A DNA stretch of 64,000 bases from Kudoa neothunni. Lineage: Eukaryota > Cnidaria. The translations under genes and the position numbers were made by a program. Shown here piece by piece: positions 12,154 to 22,342 of this stretch (within the stretch, counting starts at the first letter, position 1; each line of letters opens with the position of its first letter). The DNA lies in contig OZ199838.1 of the NCBI GenBank assembly GCA_964304625.1, positions 4,836,001 through 4,900,000 of the forward strand, given 5' to 3'. A model generated the notes under the pieces. It was not told the DNA's origin. It made no database searches and saw only the letters and a program-made list of their open reading frames with translations.

Positions 12154-13208
12154 AGGGGCCCCTAATCCCATATGTGCTGGCGCTTGGTCACTTCTATTAA
12201 AAATGATTCCTCCTGTGAAGAAATTGCAAAATATTTTCTATTCTGAAGATGCTGCAATAAAATTCCTATTCGAAAAAGGGATCATAAACAAGCCAAGCCG
12301 TTGCGTTTACTACGGAAGCAATGGTTTCTCTATAGATCGCAAACAATGGCGTTGTACAAAAAAAGATTGTAGGAAAAAAGTGTCCTTTTTCAATGGTACT
12401 TTCTTTTCTTTGTGCAAGTTGTCAATAAATGAATTGCTTGAATTTTCGTACTATTTGTTGACTGGAGTTAAATCAACACAACTCGGTTTTATAACTGGAC
12501 ACTCGACAAATACTATTTCAAGATACTCGATGTAATAAAGACAACTAATGGTTGATAATTTAGATTTCGAAGACATCATAATAGGAGGTCCAGGTATAGT
12601 CGTGGAAATCAACGAATCCAAATTCGGAGAAAATAAATACCACCGTGGACATCCTGTTAATGATGCCTGGATCCTTGGTGGAGTTGAAAGAACCGAAGAG
12701 AGAAGGATCCTCCTTACTGAAGTTTCTGACAGACAAGCAGAGACTTTAATCTCTCTTATTAAGACGTATGTCAGAGAAGGCTCAATCATTATAACCGATT
12801 GCTCCTCGAGCTACCAGAATCTCCACCAACATTATCACCGACTCCGTGACTGGCGCACATACAAACACCATCGAAGGTACATGGAACGCCAAAAAATATC
12901 GAATTTCTCCAAGAAGCCGAACACCATCCATCAATGATAACAGAGAAATTGTCCAAAGTGTCATAGATGAATTTTTGTTTGAATTCCAATGGAGGCGCAA
13001 AAACAATGCAAACCTATGGAATGGATTTTTGGGATCACTCAAAAAACGTTTATTACATACAAAATAATGTGAACCATTTCTATATTTTATCATTTAAGAT
13101 CAAATAAAAGGATACATATCGTTCAATCACTAACGACAAGTGTTGCAAAATGTAATCCGATTTTTGCGCATTAATCAGATTAATATATATGGCGGATTAG
13201 GGACCCCT
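12154..13208 (+). mobile_element. Merlin-family DNA transposon, decayed (copy 1)
   Basis: The 1,055 bp element is bounded by inverted repeats: AGGGGCCCCTAATCC at the left, and at the right the reverse complement AGGGGTCCCTAATCC, both continuing into CATAT. It encloses an ISXO2/IS1595-type DDE transposase, the hallmark of eukaryotic Merlin elements. I could not find a clear 8-9 bp target-site duplication. Confidence 0.8.
12203..13067 (+). pseudogene. Merlin transposase, broken (copy 1)
   Basis: ISXO2-like DDE transposase. An N-terminal zinc-ribbon-like part (RCVYYGS, WRCTKKDCRKKVSFF, GTFF) is followed by the catalytic core. The usual VVEIDES motif reads VVEINES, so the first catalytic Asp is replaced by Asn. 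TDCSSSYQNL keeps the second Asp, and GAHTNTIEGTW is the third motif. Two tandem in-frame TAA codons at 12533-12538 interrupt the frame. After YHRL the frame changes and about ten residues (the usual N-H-S segment) are missing. The element is no longer able to make its transposase. Confidence 0.8.
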
Positions 13209-13401
13209 GTACTGCATCAGATCCAAACACCACGTTGTCTCGTTTAGAATAAAAATTATTTCGCTATTTTGTTTTATTACAGGTGAAAAAATAATTAGGG
13301 ACATATCTTGAAAGAAAAGCAAATTTATGGGATAAAGAAAATTTAGCTCGAAATAGGGCGAAGGATACTTGAACATTGTCGAGTTGGATTAATTTTTGGT
13401 G

Positions 13402-13750
13402 ATGCGTTCATTTGGAGTAGCTACTCCTCAGGTTGAGAGTTCTCATAGAAGTGTCTCTCAAGCCACTCAGGATAGTTACGTAATCTTCGGTTTTATGAAT
13501 TTCCTGATGCCAATAATGGTCTTAACCCGATGTCAACCCTGCCAGTATTACCCAATACTGACTACAGGGATATCTGATCAACATAAGTTTTGAAAAAATC
13601 GTGATAGAAAATATTTCAGGTATTACTTATTTCTAAACAAATAATCTATAAATTTGTTTGTTTCTTAAACACGTGTATTTTGAATTTTCTAAAGTTTTGA
13701 GCGGTCTAAACCTCATCTATCAACTTTTGGGATCATCAAGGATAAAATAA
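13402..13750 (+). CDS. Putative small gene (copy 1, frame broken)
   Basis: Counterpart of 27502-27851. In this copy a missing C near 13573 introduces a stop. See the second copy. Confidence 0.3.
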
Positions 13751-16700
13751 GTGAATTTTTAGCGTTTTCGATCCAAATATATATTTTGAATAGAAGAAGC
13801 CGAATACGCATTATTGCTACGATGAATTGTTGCACTAACGAAAAAATATTGATTTTTTTATCAAGTTGTAGCTTACCAAAGTTTAATGTGAGCTCATGAT
13901 TCATTAGATATGATTTTCGAGCACGAATTGTAAAAATCTTATCCGTAATAAAATGTTTCGCTTTCTGGGGTTGGTCGAAACTCATTGGATATTAATTAAT
14001 TATGTTTAATTTGGACTTCTCTTATATTCCGCGTCCAATCGAATTTTACGATTGAATTGAATGCTCTTGTATTCATTTATGGTAGTCATTAGAGCGTAAA
14101 TAAGCACAGCATGGAAAGTATGAAACCTCTTTCTCCTGTCTTAGTTCAACGGTGTTCGGTGAGTTTGGATTACATAAGATCATTCAATAGATACAGGTTT
14201 GATGTTGACTTATAATTGTGTGGATGGGTTATTATCTTGTATAAGTTCAAATCGACATTGTAACCAATAGTTATTGATCAGGAATTAAAAAGTTAGATTC
14301 GAATGCATTAATCATTTTGTATGAAGAAGATTATTTGTAAAGGTCGCAGTGAAGAAAATGCGACCCAAGTAATATTCGTCTCTGACTATTTTTCGAGTGT
14401 ATTATGTATTGCTCCGAAAGTGCTGGGTGTTGATTGACTTTGGCATTGTCAGGTAGTGTGAACCTTATTTGTTTTAATGACCTCTACGTTGGGAAAATTT
14501 AATTTCGTTTAAATTCACTAAAAATTCTGTTGCGACAAGCTCAAAGGTAAAACCACAATTATAACTACGGTTGATTAGGCAATGAAACGCCGATAACGAC
14601 TGTTTGGCAACAATTCATCCAATTTGAGCGTTAATATTGTGCTATCTGCTATGACCCATTTCAATTGAATTCTTTCGGATAAATAAAAAATGAGCACATT
14701 TATAAGCGATAATATATCAATTATTACATCATTCTCAGTAATTAATAAAAGTATTATATTCTAAAATTCCTAGAAATTATTACATGTTCATTTCAGATGG
14801 TATTACACCTTTGTAACCGCTTTGCAGCTATTTATTTATCTTTTCATATTCTAATTATTTTCTTTTTCCATGCTATAACTTGTGATATCTCAATAATTAG
14901 AACATTTTTAATTATGAAAAAAATTCTTGCTGGACATATTTTTAATTGCCGTGGAATTTTTTTTTATATTATTTTTCTGTCATTATCAAAAAATTGTTTT
15001 CAATTTTAACATGAGAAATAAAGACTTTAAAGTTTTCCTTTTGCATCTAATAATTCCGTACAAAGTACGTTTGAATTTACTTCCAATGATTTGATGAATA
15101 TCATCTCATTTTCCCGTGGTAGGGTATCTATTAAAATAATTTCTTTGTTAAAAAATGTACTTACTTAAGTTAAGTATGTTGTACAATAACATCGCCCGGT
15201 GTTAAATATTGCCAAGACAGTCTTAACCTAAATAAGCGCATGGTCATGCGCTAACTCGTTGCGGGGAAAATCGAATTTACGTGTTAAAGTATGTTAATTT
15301 TTTTTTAATTTAATAAATTAAAATTTTTATGTAATTTAAACTTCTTGAATTGCGAATCGAATATCAAACCACGTTAAATAGAAGCCGTACAGCGAATTTA
15401 AGCCTGTCGTTCAATCCGGGGTGGGTCATATTCTATCAACCAAAATGTTTTAAAACTACAGCCGAAAATTGTATATTATTTAAAAAATATTGACAAATAA
15501 TTAAGAAAATTTTTAATGGACGAAATTTAATGGAATTTTTGGAACACCAACGGTGTTGAGCAGATCGTAGATTTAAATTACGCTCATTTTTAATGTTTCC
15601 ATCGACTGAATAACTACATAAAATATGAATGAACAGAAAGTAAGAGTTATTAATTCTTTTAACTCAGAGGCTCTCAACCAGAGGTTAAACTAGGTGACAT
15701 CCAAGTTAGATGGATATGGGAAATTTTTGCAAAATGCGATTTGTTATACATTCAAGGATTTCTAATAAGTTATATCAATCAGAGCGATTAAACTCAATTA
15801 AGATGTTGGTTTAAATTCTTAAAAAATTTTTTAGGAATGGCTATTTAACAATTATTTATAAAATTATTACCAGTCTATTATGCCTCGTTAACCTTTTAGA
15901 GATGAAACCTAATAATACATAAATGATTATATAATCTCAAAGTAGATTTGAATTTGAATACCAGGTTAAGGGATTAAATTTTGATTTTTCAACCGGCCCA
16001 GGGGGTAATTAAAAAAATTAATCTGATTATATTTTGTTCATTCGAACAAATTTTAGAGCTTATCTTTGTTCTTTCGTCAACATTAAACATTTTGCGCCAC
16101 AAAACTCAATCCATATTTTAATTATTAAAATGTTTGACTCTGAGGTGACGAGTGAAGTTAGGCATACGAAGAATTATCTCAGCAGTGCACAAATTTTTGG
16201 AATCTTGGGCCAAATTTTAATCTTCAAAAACATCCAGGGCCAGAATGTTCAAAACAAAACCTAGATCAAATTTGGATAAATTTACGAATTTAAAACAAAG
16301 TATTCAAAGTAATTCATAAATAAGAGTTTACTAAATGTTTTAAATTGAATAACGAATGGCAGAAGACAAATAATATTCGTCTCCTATTGAATAAAAAATG
16401 TCTTTCAAGGCGTCACTAAATCTTCTATTCTAATCATCAACTTTTTTCGGGATTTCAGTCATTTTAACTGGGAAATAAAACAAAAAAAGTTGAATTAAAT
16501 ATGAGATATTCCTTGAGTTAGCAAAATGGTTGTGTGCGCACCATCGACTCTAACGGATGTTTATTCTTTGTGTCAAATCTCATTTTATTTTACGGTTTGT
16601 TTATATTTATTATAGAAACTTTCCCAAAGCTTTGATTTGGACGCACAATATAAATATCTTATTTTTTCGCATTGTTTATAAAACGCATTTTAATTATTAA

Positions 16701-17177
16701 TCTCATTTTAACTGAACTTGAACTTCGGGTCAACATTATCAAGCGAATTTTTAAATTATAAATCCTCCCAGCATCTGTATAATTTTCTTCTCCTCCATAC
16801 ACACCAAAGGAGAAATAATTAAAATTAGTACATGAACTCCGACTATAAAAACTTTTTTTCTACATCACATGGTGAAGTGGCTAATAGCAATAAGTCTCTT
16901 TGCTTATTTAGAGAGTTTATTTTAAATGTTTCGTTCTTAATTGTTCACATATAATAAAAAACTTCAAGAAATTTTTTAATAGCTTCATTAGGGTTTCTCG
17001 ATATATTCAATATCTAGATAAACAAATTGAAGTTAAGAAGCTCTATTATATATTTTAAAATAAAGTCTAATCTTTAAGTCTTACATCCGCTTTTTAACAT
17101 TTTTTTTCTGTGGTTGTTTTAAGAATAATTTCAGAAAGTTTATGTCAGGTGTAATAAGAAAAAAGAAATCAATATAG
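13751..17177. other. Mostly AT-rich; isolated exon-like pieces
   Basis: On the minus strand, 13877-13985 begins with ATG (MSFDQPQKAKHF) and ends at a good GTAAGC donor. On the plus strand, an ATG at 14111 (MESMKPLSPVLVQ) precedes GTGAGT. Neither could be extended to a convincing second exon. A 7 bp hairpin lies at 14342-14365. The remainder shows nothing recognisable. The same holds at about 27852-31276 in the other copy. Confidence 0.3.
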
Positions 17178-18172
17178 CAAGGGTGACCAAACCGTGGCTT
17201 TTGAAAGAATTCTTGAGTTTAATTTCTTTTCAATTCAACCAGAACGTTAATTTAGAGAAGTACAACGTTTAAACTATTTAATCAAGTGAAGAAGTGACCT
17301 CTTTAATCGTAAACCAGATAATATTTTTGATTAGAAAATATAATCACAAACTACCATATAATTTTAATATTTGATGCAAACTAGGATTATAACTAGTTCC
17401 ATTAGGAAATACAGTTAGAACTAGTGTTTATCCATTACCAAAGTGATAGAAATAGATATCGAAAGAATAAAACACGCGTTAAAACTTTAAAGTTGATTCA
17501 TAATTCCAACTCACTGAGCGAATTTTGGAAATACATTCCAGAAACTAAATATTCGAAATTAAAAGAGAGCTGCCTCAAACATGTTTCTATGCTTGGAACA
17601 ACTTATTGTTGTGAGTTTATTTATTCAACAATGGAGTTTGTAAAATCGAATCATCGCAAATCCTTCACAAACACCTGACAGAACTAATTCGCGCAGCGTT
17701 AATTGTATACGAACCGGATTGCAGTCAGTTCACTGATATATGGAAACATAGAAAACTTGTTACAATCGAAAAAATTTCTTGTGTTATTACTTTATTAGTA
17801 AATATTTAATTTTTGTCAGACATTAATACATGATTAAACATGAAAAATACTTTATTAATTTTGCGACCCTTTTCATCGAGAAAAAGTGTCTTGGATCATT
17901 AACTATTAATTTACTTTTTTGGGAAAACCATAATAAATTATAACTGTAAAAATTATACGTAAGTTTTCCAGCGATTAACTAGTTAAGAAAAATTTAATAA
18001 ACCTTTATTTATAATTCTACAGCATTTTATCTTAATATTTAACAAAAATATTCTAAAAATGTAAGTTTTAAATAATGAAGAGGTACATAAATGATTGTAA
18101 TGCCTTATAGCTCTTGAAAGTTTTGGTAACCTTAAAGTTGGCTCCCGATCTGAACATGTCTGGCCACTCCTG
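17178..18172 (+). mobile_element. hAT-family transposon relic (copy 1)
   Basis: The left end CAAGGGTGACCAAAC and the right end (reverse complement CAGGAGTGGCCAGAC) match at 11 of 15 bases. The flanking octamers CAATATAG and CAACATAG agree at 7 of 8, a typical hAT target duplication. Inside, 17466-17760 encodes a remnant of the hAT dimerisation region: SEFWKYIPETKYSKL, GTTYCCEFIYSTMEFVKS, then in another frame HLTELIRAALIVYEPD. It most resembles the ZBED5/FAM200-type transposase branch. The frame is broken and the N-terminal and catalytic parts are not visible. Confidence 0.7.
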
Positions 18173-18273
18173 CAACATAGCATTCGCAAACAAAGGAGAA
18201 TGATAGTAGGATGCACCACGTCGTGCGCACGCAATCAACTTATATCACAGTCGTTTCTGTGTATGGAATCACT

Positions 18274-21200
18274 ATGACTGACGATTTTGCCGAGCGTGAT
18301 CCTTCTATTAAAAGGTCCAGTTCGGATAAACATCGACATGCGAGTTATAAATCACACAAAAGAAACCTTGACACGTCATCCACAACTGAAGGAAAACGAT
18401 TCAAACCTAATGAATCGGCCGTAGGACGAAAAAATCAAAAATCCAATTCTCCAAAAGATCATGTATCAATGAGAAACGAATCGGTACATTCGACAAGAAG
18501 TGAAAAAAAGAAAACCGGTCACAATTCATCTTCCGCCACCACTAAATCTCATAGTGGAAAAAGTGATTCTGGTTCCAAAAAAAAATCATCAGGTAATGTC
18601 CCAACAACTACATCAACATTTTCTTCGAAGTATGATGATAAAAGAAAAAAATCAACTTCTTTCTTTGAGACTATCCACAATTCGATCACTTCCAAGCATT
18701 ATGCCTTAGAAGAAAAATTACTCAACTCAGGCAGCGATAGCAGTACCGAGGAGGGCACCACCATGAAAATGAATTTGGACGACGAATTGTTTCGAGATAT
18801 TCTGCTAGAAGAACAACTACTCGAAACTTCCAATACGGTGGGGATAATTAGTTTTATCGTTACTTGGTAAAACGGAAATCTAAACTTTTTTGAACAGGTG
18901 AGGGAAGAGACTGCTCAAAGTGAAAAATATGGGAACGTTAAAAACACCTCTAATTATACATCGACTATTTCGTCTACTTCGTTCACCTCGTCTATGGCTG
19001 TTCCTCCTAATAATGTAAATGATGTGCCAACTTCTCCACCAACTCCTCCTCCACCACCACTTAAACCCCCCTCGCCTCCGGCTCCACCAGGTATCATTAA
19101 TCAAATGGCAAAGTGTATAAGTATTATTGTTGTTGTTGTTTTAGCTGATATCAGTTCAAATGGAGCTCTTCCATCATACATGAATGCTGTCGAAAGTGTC
19201 GAGATAGCTGAATGTTCTGACATGGATATATCCGAAGTTTCGGCACATACACCTGAAAGCAACTCGACGAACAATGAAAGTGAAGACGATCAATTGTATC
19301 TTCTATCGTTAGCCAAACCTGTCAGGATTGTCCCAAATGAATTTCCTGGTGGTGTGGCTCCACACAACATAATGCAGCCTCGCTTTCCACCAACTTTTGT
19401 CGCTCCTCCGCCTCCTCCTCCCCCGCCGTTTTCGCAACCAGCAAATTTTATGCCCATTCCACCTCAACCAATCAACCCTTACGCTAACAGTATAATTCAA
19501 GTCAACTAATATTGTTTGTTTGATTGTTTGTTTGGTGGATTTAGGTTTTTCATACCCACCGAATGTTCCTGTGGGTGGCCAACCCCTTCAACCTCAACAG
19601 GTAAATTTCATTTGGTTTTTTGATTTTATGTGTGTATGCATAGGCATTTCAGCACTCTTCTGTGCCACCATTTGTCCCTGGTTCCAATACAATGATGGCT
19701 CCAATTCATCATCATCCCTTCAATCCAACACCTAATCCCGTTCCTCATCCTCATGCGATGCGAGTGGCTCCGGCAGAACCTCCTCCCATTCCACATATAA
19801 ATAAAAATCCAACTTTTCAACCCCAATACAACAACTATAGAATGTCACATCAACCCCATATTAACTATTCTGCGTTAAATCGCCCCAACATTTCAACTAT
19901 TCCAACCGGTGGCGGCGAACCTCAGTTTCTACTCAAAACCAACAACCATCCTCCTATTGTCAACAGCAACAATAATAATAATTTACTCTACCCTAACAAC
20001 TACTATGGAAATGGTAATGTTGCCGCTATGCCGCCCGCCAATTGTAATCCACCACCATCACATCCAACCGTAAATGCAAGCCCCTCACAAAACCCACAAC
20101 TCAACTGTTACCTATCTCCTCTCGGCAACAATAACGACAAAAATATAGAAGCGGCTGCGACAATCACCTTACCAAATCATGTCAATCAACCACCAATAGT
20201 GATCAGCCCACAAAAAGATGCGTTTGATTTGTTGCCTACTGTTGCGAAAGATTACATCAACCTTAACCACACTGACAGTACTGGAAAAACTATGGCAGCT
20301 GAAACCATTTATAGGGATTATCATAAGAATTGGAGTGGCATATCGAGAATTTGGGGGGAAAGAAGTTTAAATTCGTTTGAAATTGTGTGTCAAGTTGGAG
20401 AAGGAACCTACGGCAAGGTGTACCGATCGAAAGATTTGTTTAGAGATGAGATCGTTGCGTTGAAAAAGATTCGCAATAATTTCGACCATGAAGGTTTCCC
20501 AATCACCGCCGTGCGTGAAATTAAAATACTTAGACAGTTGTGTCATCCTAATATTGTTAAATTGCGTGATGTAATATCGGACAAAAGCAATGTATCTGAT
20601 TTTTTAACCAGCCCAGGTAGATGATAATTTGTTGTGATACACCACATGCTGTTGATCAATTGATATTCTCGTGGTTAATATGTCTAATACGTCACTTGTA
20701 GGTGCATTCTATCTTGTTTTCGAATACATGGAGCATGATTTGCTGGGTGTGTTGGAGTCGTGTAAAGTGACATTCAGTAATTTGCAAATCCAATCACTAT
20801 TCAAACAACTCATGGAAGCGCTGAATTATTGTCACAATCGCAACTTTTTACATCGTGATCTCAAATGTTCTAATATCCTATTGAACAATAAGTAATTTGT
20901 TGATAGCTCAGCGACAAATACTCAATTCGCATATCGTTGTTAATACTTGTTCTGAGTAGCAATTTATTTTAGAGGGGTGTTGAAATTGGCCGATTTCGGA
21001 TTGGCCAGGTTGTACGAAAGTGAAGGCCGTCCATACACCAACAAAGTTATCACACTGTGGTATCGCCCACCTGAGTTGTTGTTCGGCCAAGAACGTTATG
21101 GCCCTTATGTGGATATTTGGAGTGCCGGATGTATTCTCGGGGAACTGTTCACCAAACGCCCCATACTTTCCGGCAATAAAGAAATTGTACAGCTCGATCG

Positions 21201-21288
21201 AATTTTGTAACCAACCACTACAATTGTTGCTGAGTTACTGATTTCTTTTGGTAGTAAATTGTGTGGATCACCGACTATCAAATGTTGG
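18274..21288 (+). CDS. CDK12: CDK12/13-type kinase, truncated by the assembly gap (copy 1)
   Basis: Identical gene to 32373-36044, cut by the N gap just after the LCGSP motif of the kinase C-lobe. The only difference seen is a GGGG versus G run in the first intron. An in-frame upstream ATG at 18211 is an alternative start. Confidence 0.85.
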
Positions 21289-21488
21289 NNNNNNNNNNNN
21301 NNNNNNNNNNNNNNNNNNNNNNNNNNNNNNNNNNNNNNNNNNNNNNNNNNNNNNNNNNNNNNNNNNNNNNNNNNNNNNNNNNNNNNNNNNNNNNNNNNNN
21401 NNNNNNNNNNNNNNNNNNNNNNNNNNNNNNNNNNNNNNNNNNNNNNNNNNNNNNNNNNNNNNNNNNNNNNNNNNNNNNNNNNNNNNNN
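21289..21488. other. Assembly gap, exactly 200 N
   Basis: A run of 200 Ns, a round size typical of a placeholder for an unknown gap, joins two stretches that overlap by about 13.9 kb. Confidence 0.98.
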
Positions 21489-21802
21489 ATTAAGTGAAAC
21501 TTTTGGTGATTCGACCCATATAAGGCAAGACTTTCATATATACGGAGGGCTTATAAGCCAAAAATAAATAATCAAGGTAGAAAATCAATCAATATTATTT
21601 TTGCTTAAATCAAAAACAAGGGAAATCACGACCATTAATGTGACAAGATTGGAATTAAAACCATTCCGATTCAATTGGAGGGTAAAGACCATATTAAATG
21701 CTAATATTTATTTTTATATAATTAGTCGTTGCTTTTAGTCTTATTATATTCATTGTCACTTAACAATAAACGATATCAATAATTGTGGTATTAATTTCAT
21801 AG

Positions 21803-22063
21803 TGCGCCATATTGTCCAATCATCTGACCATTATCGATGTCACATCAATGCTCGGTATTTTCCACGTCCTACCGGAGCAGTTCATCAAACGCTCAAAAAT
21901 TTCGATTCCCTGCCAAACTTTTTCCACGTCCGTTCCCATTGGTCGGGAGCACTTGATTACAATGTTTTACACTCTTTCTATGTTGGATGCAACTGCAGTT
22001 ATAATTCGGTCCAGTGAGAGGGGTCAAATTAAATATTCGGATCTTCGGGAAAGTATTAAATAA
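21803..22063 (+). CDS. Terminal exon of an unrecognised gene, possibly kleisin-like (copy 2)
   Basis: A T-rich tract ending in TAG at 21802 is a likely splice acceptor. It is followed by an open stretch of 86 codons ending in TAATAA with an overlapping AATAAA. Readable parts are LTIIDVTSMLGIFHVLPEQF, REHLITMFYTLSMLDA and RGQIKYSDLRESIK. The arrangement (Arg, then F-Y-x-L-x-x-L, then Gly-x-Ile) loosely resembles the C-terminal winged helix of Rad21/Scc1 kleisins. That is a guess from pattern only. The upstream exons are not visible. It faces GARS tail to tail. Confidence 0.45.
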   Translation, partial: CAILSNHLTIIDVTSMLGIFHVLPEQFIKRSKISIPCQTFSTSVPIGREHLITMFYTLSMLDATAVIIRSSERGQIKYSDLRESIK

Positions 22064-22084
22064 TAAAATATTTATTAAAAGCTA

Positions 22085-22108
22085 CCATAAAGAGCCACCG
22101 CTCTTTAT
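22085..22108. other. Perfect hairpin between convergent genes (copy 2)
   Basis: Same 10 bp stem and CACC loop as at 7983-8006, between the plus-strand stop at 22063 and the GARS stop at 22343. AATAAA on the plus strand and TTTATT (AATAAA on the minus strand) lie just to its left. Confidence 0.6.
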
Positions 22109-22342
22109 GATTGAACTGGCTGGGTCATAACCACGAAATAAGGATGACCAATTGGTTGAATACCCAAATTACCATCATCTCCGTAGAATTGAGCAAGGAT
22201 TTTCGTGCGGCTCAATGCGATGACTATAACGCCGACTTATCGAATTGGACTGACCAAACAGAATTCCAAAAACACAAAAAATTGTATTAGATATTTTACT
22301 CTGCAAACACAAAAAAGCTAGTGCGAAATAAATTAATGTTAT

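Larger units (their letters stand above)
7385..21288. repeat. First copy of ~13.9 kb duplicated block (ends at the gap)
   Basis: These 13,904 bases recur almost exactly at 21489-35384 in the same orientation. This copy runs into the N gap at its right end; the other starts at the gap's left-hand counterpart. It is probably the overlapping end of the left contig, not a second genomic copy. Confidence 0.95.

Noticed and set aside
14342-14365. Protein kinase ATP-site motif VAVKKMRPK
   Set aside because: The bases form a 7 bp hairpin, there is no glycine loop before or helix after it, and no splice-compatible continuation.
18880-19104. Minus-strand Arg/Trp-rich frames in the CDK12 region
   Set aside because: They are reverse-strand shadows of the Pro/Ser-rich CDK12 exons.
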